From NCBI GenBank assembly GCA_964437445.1, contig CAYTGR010000002.1, positions 86,899-150,898 on the forward strand: a stretch of 64,000 nt of DNA, given 5' to 3'. The DNA comes from CAYTGR01 sp964437445 (GTDB taxonomy: Bacteria > Chloroflexota > Anaerolineae > B4-G1 > SLSP01). Of the stretch, positions 16,745 through 25,238 are shown in pieces; position 1 is the first letter of the stretch; every line of letters starts with the position of its first letter. A model generated the notes under the pieces. The model was not told the DNA's origin and did no database searches. It saw nothing but the letters and a program-made list of their open reading frames with translations. The position numbers were made by a program, and so were the translations under genes.

Positions 16745-18034
16745 ATGATTACTCGTCGCCTTTGGATTGCTGTCGTTTTGTTGGGCTTTGCCGGGCAACT
16801 GGCCTGGGCGGTGGAAAACCAGTTCTTCAACACCTTCATCTATGACCAGATCACTCCCGACCCGCGCCCGATCTCCTGGATGGTCGCAGCGAGTGCCGTC
16901 ACGGCGACGCTGACCAGCATCTTGATGGGCGCGCTGAGTGACCGGACCCGCACCCGCTGGGGCCGGCGCAAACCCTTCATCCTGCTGGGCTATCTGGCCT
17001 GGGGCGTGTTGACGGCGCTCTACCCCACGGCGGCCTTTTTCCATCCCGTGGCGCTGGCCGTGGCGCTGGCGATCCTGTTTGATTGTGTGATGACCTTCTT
17101 CGGCTCCACTGCCAACGACGCCACGCTCAACGCCTATGTGACCGACATTACCACGCCGGCCAACCGGGGCCGGATGGTGAGCGTGCTGGAGATTATGACC
17201 TGGGTGGCCGTGCTCATTGTCTATGGCGGCTCCGGGCTGATCATTGAGGCGTGGGGTTACTACACCTTTTTCTATTTGATCGGCGGCCTGGTTTTTGTCG
17301 TCGGCCTGATCGGTGGGCTGCTGATCCGGGAGCCGGAGTCGCCACCGCGCCCCACCACCGGCTACTGGGTCGATATCGCTGCAACTCTGCGCCCGGCGAC
17401 GTTGCGCGCGCACCGCGATCTGTTCCTGTTGTTGCTGGCGATGGGGTTGTGGGGGGTAGCGCAGCAGATCTTCTTCCCCTACCTGATGATTTATCTCAAC
17501 CACTTTATCGGTGTTACGGCGGCGCAGTCGTCGTTGTTGATCTTCCTGGCGATTTTCATCGGCGGCATTGTGCTCTCGTTCCCGCTGGGACTGGCGGTAG
17601 ATCGCTGGGGGCGGCGGCCGGTGGCGTTGGCGGCAGTGCTCGGTGAACTGGTGGGACTCGTGGCCTTCTCGCTGGCGCGCTCGTTCCCGCTGCTGGTCCT
17701 CACAGGCGTGCTCTGGCTGGCCCCGTTGACCGCCTGGACGATTGCGACCGGTGCCTGGAGCAAAGATCTCTTCCCGGAGGCCCAGCGCGGTCAGTTTGCC
17801 GGTTACGTGATCCTCTTCACGGTCGCCTTCACCATGGTGCCGGGACCGCTGCTCGGCGGCTGGCTGGCGACCCGTTTTGGCATCCCGACGGTGCTGGAGG
17901 GCCGCGCCGGATTTATCCCAACGCCGGTCATCTTCCAGGCGGCCGCGGCGGTGACCTTGCTGGCGGCGCTGCCGCTCTTCTGGATCAAGACAAAAGAGAC
18001 GATGGACGACAGACCACTGACCACCACTGAGTAA
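16745..18034 (+). CDS. Major facilitator superfamily sugar transporter
   Basis: A 429-residue protein with about twelve predicted transmembrane helices. It shows MFS loop signatures GALSDRTRTRWGRRKPFILLG after helix 2 and the second-half equivalent GLAVDRWGRRPVALAA. The N-terminal region (QLAWAVENQFFNTFIYDQI) resembles the GPH/SUC-type sugar cation symporters. The ATG at 16745 is preferred over 16733 because GGAG sits 8 nt before it. Only 23 nt separate it from the GH31 gene, so it likely imports the oligosaccharide which that enzyme cleaves. Confidence 0.88.
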   Translation: MITRRLWIAVVLLGFAGQLAWAVENQFFNTFIYDQITPDPRPISWMVAASAVTATLTSILMGALSDRTRTRWGRRKPFILLGYLAWGVLTALYPTAAFFHPVALAVALAILFDCVMTFFGSTANDATLNAYVTDITTPANRGRMVSVLEIMTWVAVLIVYGGSGLIIEAWGYYTFFYLIGGLVFVVGLIGGLLIREPESPPRPTTGYWVDIAATLRPATLRAHRDLFLLLLAMGLWGVAQQIFFPYLMIYLNHFIGVTAAQSSLLIFLAIFIGGIVLSFPLGLAVDRWGRRPVALAAVLGELVGLVAFSLARSFPLLVLTGVLWLAPLTAWTIATGAWSKDLFPEAQRGQFAGYVILFTVAFTMVPGPLLGGWLATRFGIPTVLEGRAGFIPTPVIFQAAAAVTLLAALPLFWIKTKETMDDRPLTTTE

Positions 18035-18057
18035 AGCGACTATTTTCAGAGGGTGCT

Positions 18058-20307
18058 ATGCCCGCGTTAATCCGTTTCCTGTTGTCCAATGCCGTGCGGA
18101 TCACCCACGCGCCGCCCGGCACGCCGGAACGGCCCTGGCTGGAGCACGTCTTGTTGCCTGCGCCGGCAGTGCCGCCGGAGCAGGTCCGGCTGGCCGTGAG
18201 CGAAGCGGCCGGCTGTATCCGCGTTACCGCCCCGGATGGAACGGCGTTGCTGGAGGAGGCCCGGCCGGCCGAGGTGCGCGCCGGCGGGCGCGTCCGGCTG
18301 GCCTTCCACCTGCGGCCCGGCGAGGGCTTCTACGGCGGCGGCGAGTGGTTCAACGCTTTCCGCCGGGAGCGCGGCGTGGTGCATCTGCGCGCGCGGGAAT
18401 CCCCGGCGCTCTTGCAACACCGGCAGACCTACTCCACGCTCCCCTTTTTCCTCAGCGACCGGGGATACGGGCTTTTCTTGCTCAACAGCCACGCGAGCAC
18501 CTGGCGCTGGGCCCCGGAGCGCGGCGTGCTGGAAGTGGACGCGATTGGGCCGCCGGCCGATTACGTCGTTTTCTACGGCCCCGGCTTCAAGGAAATCGTG
18601 GCGGCCTATACGGCCTTGACCGGGCGGCCGCCACTCCTGCCCCGCTGGGCCTTCGGCCTCTGGGTGACCGGCTACCCGCAGGCCCCTCAGGATGAGGTGG
18701 TGACGCATGTGGCCGAGCACCGGCGGCGGGCCATCCCGCTGGATGCGGTGATCCTGGACTATCATTGGGAAGAGCGCTTCCACAATTTCCGCTGGCGGCG
18801 TGAGATCGTCCCCGATCCCAACCGGCTGATCGCCGACCTGCGGGCGCAGGGCGTCCGCCTGGGTCTGATCCTGACGCCGTTCCAGAACAACCGGACCCGC
18901 TGGCTGCTCAAGGTGTTGCTCTACCTGTTCATCAAGGACATTCCACCGGGGTTGTTCACCGCCGACGAGCGGGTGCTGCCGGAGTATGAAGCGGCCCGTG
19001 CGCATGGTTACTTCGCCCACACGCGCGCCGTCTGGTGGTTCGGCGGCGGCGGAATGGTAGATTTCACCAACCCGGCGGCCGCCGCCTGGTGGAACGCGCA
19101 GCTCAAGCCGCTCTATGACCAGGGAGTCGCTTTTTTCAAGAACGACGACGGCGAATATCTGCCCGACGACGCGGTGAGCGCGCTGGGCATGGATGGGCGC
19201 GAATACCACAATCTCTACGGCTTCTTTTACGGGCGGGCATTGTATGAGGGAATGGCCGCGTTAGATGACCGGCGGCCGCTTGTCTACGCCCGCTCGGTCT
19301 GGGCCGGCTCGCAGCGCTACCCGGCGCTTTTCCTCGGTGACCAGCAGCCGACTTTTGACCACAGCCGCAGCACGCTGCGCGCCGGGCTGAACCTGGGGCT
19401 GGCGGGCTTCGCCTATTGGACGGCCGACGTCTTCGGCCTGGACGGCAAAACAACACCGGAGACGCATATGCGCTACGCCCAATGGGCGCTGCTCGTGCCG
19501 GTGGCGCGTTATTTCATTCGCCCGCCGGCGGTGGATGCCACCCGCTTCCCCTGGTCGCATAACGCGGCGGTGGAGGCCAATTTCCGCGCCTGCGCGCAAT
19601 TGCGCTATCGGTTGTTGCCGACCTACAGTGCCCTCGCCTGGCAGGCCCATCAGACCGGTTTACCGTTGCTGCGCCCCTTGTTGCTGGAGTTCCCGGACGA
19701 TCCCCGTTTGCGGATGGTGGAGGATGAGATCATGCTCGGCCCGTCGTTGTTGCTCGCGCCGGTAGTGGAGCCGGGGGCGACGCAGCGGCGTATCGTCCTG
19801 CCTGCCGGCCGGTGGCATGATTTCTGGACTGACCGGAGTTGGGAGGGCGGTGGAACGATTGAGTACGACGCGCCGCTGGAGCGGCTGCCGTTGCTCGTGC
19901 GCGGCGGTTCGCTCCTGCTGTTGGGCCCGCCGTTAGAGTGCATCCCTGACGGTCACCGCTTTGATCGGCTGGAACTCCATGCCTGGCCGCCCTATCCGGC
20001 CACGACGTTGCTCTACGACGATGACGGGCAGACGCGCGCCTACGAACGCGGCGCTTGCTCCGTCACCCGGATGGTGGCCGAGGCGAGCCTGGATGGCATC
20101 GTGGTGTGCATCAGCGCCGCCGAGGGCAGCTTCCCGGAGCAGGTCGCCGTGCGAGAGATCACCGTTATCTTGCATCGTGTGGCGCTTCCCGCCGGCGTCA
20201 CTGTCAATGGGCGGCCGGTGGCGGGGTGGGAGCATTCCGGTGACGAGACCCGCATCGTGGTAGCGTGCCCGGTGGATCAGGAGACCGTCGTCGCTGTGCA
20301 GGGCTGA
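18058..20307 (+). CDS. Glycoside hydrolase family 31 (alpha-glucosidase/alpha-xylosidase)
   Basis: A 749-residue cytoplasmic enzyme. The N-terminal beta-sandwich covers about 1-190, the catalytic barrel about 190-530, and C-terminal beta-domains follow. The catalytic nucleophile is D363 in FFKNDDGEY, which resembles the K-x-D-x-G-E form of the alpha-xylosidase (YicI-like) branch more than the D-M-N-E of many alpha-glucosidases. The acid/base is the Asp of LFLGDQQ after RSVWAGSQRYP. GRPPLLPRWAFGLW and HRRRAIPLDAVILDYHW are standard family stretches. It is probably co-transcribed with the upstream MFS gene. Confidence 0.92.
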   Translation: MPALIRFLLSNAVRITHAPPGTPERPWLEHVLLPAPAVPPEQVRLAVSEAAGCIRVTAPDGTALLEEARPAEVRAGGRVRLAFHLRPGEGFYGGGEWFNAFRRERGVVHLRARESPALLQHRQTYSTLPFFLSDRGYGLFLLNSHASTWRWAPERGVLEVDAIGPPADYVVFYGPGFKEIVAAYTALTGRPPLLPRWAFGLWVTGYPQAPQDEVVTHVAEHRRRAIPLDAVILDYHWEERFHNFRWRREIVPDPNRLIADLRAQGVRLGLILTPFQNNRTRWLLKVLLYLFIKDIPPGLFTADERVLPEYEAARAHGYFAHTRAVWWFGGGGMVDFTNPAAAAWWNAQLKPLYDQGVAFFKNDDGEYLPDDAVSALGMDGREYHNLYGFFYGRALYEGMAALDDRRPLVYARSVWAGSQRYPALFLGDQQPTFDHSRSTLRAGLNLGLAGFAYWTADVFGLDGKTTPETHMRYAQWALLVPVARYFIRPPAVDATRFPWSHNAAVEANFRACAQLRYRLLPTYSALAWQAHQTGLPLLRPLLLEFPDDPRLRMVEDEIMLGPSLLLAPVVEPGATQRRIVLPAGRWHDFWTDRSWEGGGTIEYDAPLERLPLLVRGGSLLLLGPPLECIPDGHRFDRLELHAWPPYPATTLLYDDDGQTRAYERGACSVTRMVAEASLDGIVVCISAAEGSFPEQVAVREITVILHRVALPAGVTVNGRPVAGWEHSGDETRIVVACPVDQETVVAVQG

Positions 20308-20352
20308 ATTGAACTATGGTACAATCAACCTCAGCCGTGATCGTGGTATCGG

Positions 20353-20413
20353 CGATAAGTGTTATTCACGATTTTAACCCTGGCCCATCATCGGTTATAA
20401 TATACACTTATCG
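20353..20413 (+). promoter_or_regulatory. fabF-like gene promoter flanked by a perfect 10-bp inverted repeat
   Basis: A perfect TATAAT at 20396-20401 with a weak -35 (TTTAAC, 20373-20378, 17-nt spacer) precedes the ketoacyl synthase gene. The promoter is bracketed by CGATAAGTGT (20353-20362) and its exact complement ACACTTATCG (20404-20413). Two half sites around a promoter suggest a repressor that could bind both and occlude or loop the region. No specific regulator can be named. Confidence 0.5.
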
Positions 20414-20450
20414 TGACTGACACGGGTTATTACTTTTAGAGGAGGGAAGG

Positions 20451-21701
20451 ATGAGCGAACGACCACGGGTGGTCATCACCGGCGTAGGGGCGCTGACCCC
20501 GTTGGGTTTGACCGTCCGCGAGACCTGGGATAACTTGCTCGCGGGGAAATCGGGCGTTGGTCCCATCACGTTTTTTGATGCCTCTCAATTGCCCACACGG
20601 ATTGCTGGTGAAGTCAAAGGTTTTGATCCCGGCCAATACATGTCACCGAAAGAGGCGCGACGGATGGCCCGCTGTTCGCAACTGGCGGTGGCTTGCATTC
20701 AAGAGACGCTGAGCGACGCCGGACTGCCCACCCCAGTTCCTGACGGCGAGCGGACCGGCACGGCGATCGGGGTCGGAATGGGGGGGCTGGATTTTGCGCT
20801 GGCCCAGTCGCGCACTTTCTGGGCGAAGGGATTGCGGGCGACCAGTCCTTTTGCGCTGGTGGCCTCGCTGCCCAATATGCCTTCGTATCATGTCAGCCTG
20901 CATGCTAAGGCGATGGGGCCGATCACGACGCCGGTGGCAGCCTGCGCGGCGGGCGTTCAGGCCATCGGTGAGGCCACCGAGATGATCCGCATGGGCCGTG
21001 CCGATCGGATGCTGGCCGGTGGTGTGGAGGGGCTGGTAGACGAAGTGCCCATTGCCGCTTTCAGTGTGATGGGGGCGCTTTCTACGCGCAACGACGAGCC
21101 GCAACGGGCCAGCCGGCCGTTTGACAGGGACCGGGATGGTTTTGTTTATGCCGAGGGGGCCGGCATCGTCGTGGTGGAGCGGCTGGACCTGGCGCTGGCG
21201 CGCGGCGCGCGCATCTATGCTGAGGTGCTCGGCTACGCCTCCTCGTCGGATGCGTACCACATCGCGCAGCCGGACCCCGAAGGCAAAGGGGCGCAACGGG
21301 CGATGCGCTGGGCGCTGGCGGATGCCGGGGTCGCGCTGGAGGAGGTGGATTACATCAACACCCACGGGACCGGCACGCCGCTTAACGATCCCATTGAGAC
21401 TTTCGCCATCAAGCAGGTTTTTGGCGCGCACGCTTACCGCCTGGCGATCAATTCTACCAAATCCATGATCGGCCATGCGATGGGGGGCGCTTCGGCCATT
21501 GAGACGATTGTGATGGCGCTGTCTCTGCTGGAAGGGGTGCTTCATCCCACGGCTAATCTGGAGCATCCCGATCCGGCTTGCGACCTGGATTACATCCCCG
21601 GAGCAGCACGCAAGGCCGATGTGCGGGTGGCGCTCAAAAATGCTTTTGGCTTTGGCGGTCAGAACGCTTGCCTGGTATTGCGACGATGGGAGGGGCGGTA
21701 A
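20451..21701 (+). CDS. fabF: Beta-ketoacyl-ACP synthase II
   Basis: A 416-residue thiolase-fold enzyme, the normal length for FabF. The catalytic triad is C165 (VAACAAG), H305 (NTHGTGTPLND) and H342 (KSMIGHAMGGAS). FNGFGFGG-like glycine loop residues appear as NAFGFGGQNA at the C-terminus. It condenses malonyl-ACP with acyl-ACP in fatty acid elongation. The usual (S/T)AC(A/S)(T/S)G context around the cysteine is altered to AACAAG, which may reflect a specialised paralogue. The ATG follows GAGGAGGGAAGG. The next gene starts 4 nt after its stop. Confidence 0.9.
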   Translation: MSERPRVVITGVGALTPLGLTVRETWDNLLAGKSGVGPITFFDASQLPTRIAGEVKGFDPGQYMSPKEARRMARCSQLAVACIQETLSDAGLPTPVPDGERTGTAIGVGMGGLDFALAQSRTFWAKGLRATSPFALVASLPNMPSYHVSLHAKAMGPITTPVAACAAGVQAIGEATEMIRMGRADRMLAGGVEGLVDEVPIAAFSVMGALSTRNDEPQRASRPFDRDRDGFVYAEGAGIVVVERLDLALARGARIYAEVLGYASSSDAYHIAQPDPEGKGAQRAMRWALADAGVALEEVDYINTHGTGTPLNDPIETFAIKQVFGAHAYRLAINSTKSMIGHAMGGASAIETIVMALSLLEGVLHPTANLEHPDPACDLDYIPGAARKADVRVALKNAFGFGGQNACLVLRRWEGR

Positions 21702-21705
21702 TCCA

Positions 21706-22410
21706 ATGCGTATCTATGTTCATGATTCCTATATCAAGACCCGTTACCGGGTCGGGCAAATTGCCATGTTTGGGGGCATGGGCTTGCTGTTGGCCGGGGC
21801 CGTCGTGGCGCTGGTGCGCCCGACCTGGTGGGTGCCCGTGATGGTGGCGCTGGTGGGGGGATATATCCTCTCCAGCGTGGGGAGCTACTATGGCGACCGT
21901 TTTGCCGGCGACCTGGCTCACTACAAAAAGGTGCCGGAGGCGCTCAAGGGGCTGGATGATCGCTTTGTGCTGTTAGAGTATCTATCACCGACGCCTTTTC
22001 TTTTGTTGGATCCGGGCGGTGCTACCGCAATCCTGGTCAAAACTCAGGGGGGGGCCATTACTTTTGTCAACGGCAAGTGGCAGCACAAGCAATCCATGGG
22101 TTGGTTCCGCCGGTTGGGTGGTCAGGAGACCATTGGTCAACCGGAACGTGAGGCTGAGGCCGAGGCGGAACGGGTGCGGCAGGCGTTCCAGGCCAGGTTG
22201 CCCGATAAGGAAGTGCCGGTGCGCTCAATCATCCTGTTTGTTAACCCCAGAGTGGAGTTGGAGGCCAAGGATTCCCCTGTGCCGGCCTTGATCCCCGAAA
22301 AGGTGAAGGAGTGGCTGCGGGGACCAGGCCGGCGGCCGGCCATGCCGATTGAGACCCGGCGCGCCCTGCTGGACCTCTTGGGCGTGGGGGAAGAAGAGAC
22401 GGAAGACTGA
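21706..22410 (+). CDS. Membrane protein with NERD-like C-terminal region
   Basis: A 234-residue protein with two predicted membrane helices (about 17-37 and 42-60). A soluble part follows whose start, LKGLDDRFVLLEYL...PFLLLDPGGATAILVKTQGGAIT, resembles the NERD (nuclease-related) domain pattern in which a 'VGP.GVF.I..K' strand is typical. Catalytic nuclease residues cannot be confirmed by eye. A helical segment rich in Glu/Ala lies near 150-165. It is 4 nt downstream of the fabF-like gene, so co-expressed, and converges on the SPFH gene across a strong terminator. Its function is unknown. Confidence 0.65.
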   Translation: MRIYVHDSYIKTRYRVGQIAMFGGMGLLLAGAVVALVRPTWWVPVMVALVGGYILSSVGSYYGDRFAGDLAHYKKVPEALKGLDDRFVLLEYLSPTPFLLLDPGGATAILVKTQGGAITFVNGKWQHKQSMGWFRRLGGQETIGQPEREAEAEAERVRQAFQARLPDKEVPVRSIILFVNPRVELEAKDSPVPALIPEKVKEWLRGPGRRPAMPIETRRALLDLLGVGEEETED

Positions 22411-22419
22411 ACGGTCACA

Positions 22420-22452
22420 AAAGTGGCCGGTACGAAAAGTACCGGCCACTTT
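22420..22452. terminator. Bidirectional intrinsic terminator
   Basis: A 14-bp perfect stem (AAAGTGGCCGGTAC, 22420-22433, with its complement at 22439-22452) and a 5-nt loop lie between convergent genes. The A-rich and T-rich ends serve both strands. Confidence 0.85.
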
Positions 22453-22472
22453 CATTTCACTCACAGCTTCAT

Positions 22473-23549
22473 TTATGGCCGCATAGCCTTCAGGCGGGCT
22501 TCCCACTTGGCGTAGAGCCGGTTGTAGGTTTCCTCGCTGATTTTCCCCTGGGCCAGTTGCGTGTCCAGATTGTCCAGCAGAGCCTCAATTTCCGCCGGCG
22601 TGGTGGGGTTGGCCGGCGCGGCCGCGGCTGCACCGGCCGCGGCACCAGCGGCCGCCGGAGCGGCGCCGGGCGCAGCGGGCGCAGCCGGTTGACCGGGCCG
22701 TTGTACTGCCTGGCCGACCATCTGTGCCATCGCTACCCCCAGGCCCAGACCGGCGCCCAGCTCAGCGCCGGTGGCAGCGGCGCCCCCGCTGGGATTGGCG
22801 GCGGCATCGCGCAGCGCCTGGGCGGCCTGGTATTGCATGTAAGCGTTCATGTCGCCGATGGCGCCCATAGAAGCGCGGGCGTCAATGGCTTTCGCGGTCT
22901 CCTCGGTTGGCGCCAGGGCTTCAATGTAAAACGAGGTCAGTGTAACACCGCGAGCGGCAAATTCTTCCGCTGCTTTGGCCCGTACCCCGGCGGTGATCTC
23001 TTCAGCAAACGCGGCCATCTGGATGACCGACTTGCCGATCTCGCCGAAGATGTCCATCAGCTTCGTCATGATGATGCTGCGGAAGAAGCCTTCAATATCA
23101 CGCGTGGCATACAGGCCCTGGGTGCCGACGATCTTGGCGACAAAGAGCTGCGGGTCGTGCACGGTGATCGCGTAAGTGCCGTGGCCGGTCAGCCTGGCCA
23201 TGCCCAGGATGGGGTCCTGGATGGTGATGGGCTGAGCGGTGCCCCATTTCATGTCGGTTAGCTCGCGCAGGGTCACAAAATAGATCTCGGCCTTGAACGG
23301 GGTCTGGCCGGAAAAAGCTTTGCCGATCAGGTCAACCAGCAGGGGGACGTTGGCCGTCGTGAGCGTGTGGCGTCCCGGCCCGAACACGTCCAGCGCCTTG
23401 CCGTCGCGGAAGAAGACCGCGGCCTGGCTCTCACGGACAATCAGCTGCGTGCCGATGCGAAAGTCGCCGGATCCCTGTTCCGGGACGCGATGCACGATTT
23501 CATTACGTCCCTCATCTACGTATTCCGCTATATCAAGAATGCGTGCCAT
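22473..23549 (-). CDS. SPFH/band-7 domain protein (YdjI-like) with C-terminal SHOCT-like tail
   Basis: A 358-residue protein. Residues about 20-235 match the YdjI-type SPFH domain (IGTQLIVRESQAAVFFRDGK, FGPGRHTLTTANVPLL, EFAARGVTLTSFYIEALAPT). An Ala/Gly/Pro-rich linker runs to about 315. The end (TPAEIEALLDNLDTQLAQGKISEETYNRL) is like the SHOCT module. There is no transmembrane helix, so it probably associates peripherally with membranes and oligomerises. In Bacillus such proteins lie next to PspA-like stress proteins. Here the upstream partner on the same strand is a small helical protein 57 nt away. Membrane-stress sensing is a reasonable inference. Confidence 0.85.
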   Translation of the reverse strand: MARILDIAEYVDEGRNEIVHRVPEQGSGDFRIGTQLIVRESQAAVFFRDGKALDVFGPGRHTLTTANVPLLVDLIGKAFSGQTPFKAEIYFVTLRELTDMKWGTAQPITIQDPILGMARLTGHGTYAITVHDPQLFVAKIVGTQGLYATRDIEGFFRSIIMTKLMDIFGEIGKSVIQMAAFAEEITAGVRAKAAEEFAARGVTLTSFYIEALAPTEETAKAIDARASMGAIGDMNAYMQYQAAQALRDAAANPSGGAAATGAELGAGLGLGVAMAQMVGQAVQRPGQPAAPAAPGAAPAAAGAAAGAAAAAPANPTTPAEIEALLDNLDTQLAQGKISEETYNRLYAKWEARLKAMRP

Positions 23550-23606
23550 GGTGCTCTCCTCTGTTTAATGAAAAGTTCTTTCTTAATGGGATGCTCGCCC
23601 TCAGGT

Positions 23607-24146
23607 CTATTCCCCGGCCGGCACCTGGCCGGCGGCGCCGCTGAGCAATTCCCGCCGCTGATCAAAAGTGGTATTGGCCTCACGGCAGAGGTCGCGTACC
23701 AGCAGGATCAGAGAACGGGCATCTTCGCCGGTTATGCCCTCGCGGGCGTGGCTGATGGCGGCTTCAATGCGGCTCGCGTAATCCAGCAGCGCAGCGTCAA
23801 ACTGGTAGACCGCATCCAGTTCTTCTTCTTTCACCCGGACGGCGTCAAAGAAGCCGCCGTAGCCATAGGCGGCAGTGCGCACCCGGTCGATAAAAGTCTG
23901 CAATTGGGTGGCCGCGCTGCCGGTCTCGTCCAGCAGATCAAACCGGCCCGCAGCTATCAGGTCTTGCTGCAGGCCGTCCAGATGTGTTTTGACCGTGCGC
24001 ATCCGGTTGGCGATGGTATCGCGCAGCAGTTTATCAGCTTCACGGCGTAGTTCTTTTTGCTTGTAGCCGTTGTATCCCGGCACGACCTCAGCAATACCAC
24101 GTTCCAGGCCGTACATATTCCCCTTGATCCGGTCCAGCAAACTCAT
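23607..24146 (-). CDS. Uncharacterised helical protein upstream of SPFH gene
   Basis: A 179-residue soluble, mostly helical protein with no family I recognise. It has charged amphipathic helices (KELRREADKLLRDTIANRMR, RLLVRDLCREA-like stretches) but no long continuous coiled coil. It ends with a short Gly/Ala/Pro tail. The ATG at 24146 follows GAGGAGG; the frame to 24209 has no good ribosome site. It is transcribed toward the SPFH gene and likely shares its promoter. In size and place it could play the role that PspA-type partners play for other SPFH proteins, but sequence similarity to PspA is not evident. Confidence 0.7.
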   Translation of the reverse strand: MSLLDRIKGNMYGLERGIAEVVPGYNGYKQKELRREADKLLRDTIANRMRTVKTHLDGLQQDLIAAGRFDLLDETGSAATQLQTFIDRVRTAAYGYGGFFDAVRVKEEELDAVYQFDAALLDYASRIEAAISHAREGITGEDARSLILLVRDLCREANTTFDQRRELLSGAAGQVPAGE

Positions 24147-24454
24147 GGGTTCCTCCTCGTTTGAATTGATCCAATGACTTTCAACGTCAGCTCGTGCTCC
24201 CCTCAACAAATGTATTGTAGCATAAAAAAGAGCACAAGGGAAGTCACAGCCGACGATGGGCGTGAGACTTACACCACGAATGCCCCCCGGTGGTCATGTG
24301 ACAGGCCGCTGCCATGGATGCCTGTGGAGGGCAGATCATTTGTGCAAGTCCTGTGCTATAATAGGTTACGTAGTGCTACGCTAAAAGTTGCTAGGGGCTG
24401 AAAAGACGGGGCGCAAGGGACGCTTATTTTGACATCAACCAAAAGGGAGAAATC
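24147..24454. other. Divergent intergenic region with two extended -10 promoters
   Basis: This 308-bp gap serves two divergent genes. Minus strand: TGC-TACAAT (TACAAT 24219-24214) for the helical protein. Plus strand: TGC-TATAAT (TATAAT 24357-24362) for the ECF component. Both have a TG extended -10 and poor -35 boxes. The plus-strand leader of about 85 nt contains a small hairpin (CGTAGTGCTACG, about 24369-24380) and a GC-rich stretch. It matches no riboswitch class I can recognise. Confidence 0.5.
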
Positions 24455-25012
24455 ATGTCACAGGATCGTACGCGTAAAACCGTGATTGCTGGGGTTTTGG
24501 GGGCCATTGCGGCGCTGTTGGGTTGGACGCACTGGGGCTTTATCCCCTGGATCGGCGGGGCGGCGTTGACCATCATGCATGTCCCGGTCATCATTGGGGC
24601 CGTGCTGGAAGGGCCGGCGGTCGGAGTGGCGATCGGCGTCATTTTTGGGTTGTTCAGTATGTTGCAGGCGGCGATTGCGCCAACGGGACCCTCCGACGTG
24701 CTCTTTACCAACCCTCTGGTGGCGCTGGTACCGCGGCTATTCATTGGACCGGTGGCCTGGTTGTGCTGGCGGGCGTTAGAGCGCTGGCCGGCGGCCGGGT
24801 TGATCACCGCCGGGATTGCAGGGAGTTTGACCAACACGGTGCTGGTGCTGGGGGCGATTGGTCTGTTGGGGGCAGCCCCCTGGGCGGCTTTGCTCCCGTT
24901 AGTGGTCACCAATGGTTTGCCTGAAGCGGTCGCTTCGGCCGTGATCACGCTGGCGGTGGTGGCAGCCTGGCGGCGGATTGAGGTGGGACGGCGTAAAGGC
25001 GCTAATCTGTAA
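24455..25012 (+). CDS. ECF transporter substrate-binding (S) component
   Basis: A 185-residue polytopic protein with about six membrane helices, the size and topology of ECF S components. The family pattern is seen at the start (VIAGVLGAIAALLGWTHWGFIPW), in MHVPVIIGAVLEGPAVGVAIGVIFGLFSML, and in GSLTNTVLVLG in the second half. Such proteins bind a vitamin or metal and pair with a shared EcfT/EcfA module encoded elsewhere. The substrate is not predictable from sequence. The N-terminal AxxxA helix, important for EcfT docking, may be the AGVLGA stretch. A strong terminator follows. Confidence 0.8.
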   Translation: MSQDRTRKTVIAGVLGAIAALLGWTHWGFIPWIGGAALTIMHVPVIIGAVLEGPAVGVAIGVIFGLFSMLQAAIAPTGPSDVLFTNPLVALVPRLFIGPVAWLCWRALERWPAAGLITAGIAGSLTNTVLVLGAIGLLGAAPWAALLPLVVTNGLPEAVASAVITLAVVAAWRRIEVGRRKGANL

Positions 25013-25062
25013 GGCAGTCTCGCCGCGACCGGCATGGCTGAAGCGGCTGTGCTGGTATGTCA

Positions 25063-25105
25063 CTGGGGGGGCCAACCGGGCAACGGTTGGCCCCCCCCAG
25101 TTTTT
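25063..25105 (+). terminator. Strong rho-independent terminator
   Basis: CTGGGGGGGCCAACC pairs with GGTTGGCCCCCCCCAG around a 7-nt loop and is followed by TTTTT. It ends the ECF gene transcript. Confidence 0.9.
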
Positions 25106-25139
25106 CGTTTCGCGCGGAAAAGCGAACTTTTGGGTTTTA

Positions 25140-25169
25140 TTGACTTTTCGTTCACCTTTATGATACGAT
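25140..25169 (+). promoter_or_regulatory. Candidate promoter of the glycan locus
   Basis: In an AT-rich stretch between the terminator and the epimerase gene there is TTGACT (25140-25145), an 18-nt spacer and TACGAT (25164-25169). A second -10-like TATAGT lies at 25177-25182. The transcript would have a leader of about 210 nt containing element copy B. The rest of the 25013-25388 gap holds nothing else recognised. Confidence 0.4.
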
Positions 25170-25238
25170 TCTTTGGTATAGTGTTTACAGCCTTAATTAA
25201 GAAATTTAAGAATTCCATTAAGAAACAGCGCAAACCAC

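Noticed and set aside
16514..17503. N-terminal extension of the lipoprotein frame
   Set aside because: The lipoprotein signal peptide starts at 16513, and the extension crosses a heptamer array and lies opposite the MFS gene.
18067..19209. 380-codon minus-strand frame opposite the GH31 gene
   Set aside because: Complement of a well-supported enzyme gene; no homology and no ribosome site.
24363..24454. Known riboswitch class before the ECF gene
   Set aside because: No consensus core of any class I know could be matched, so only a leader is noted.
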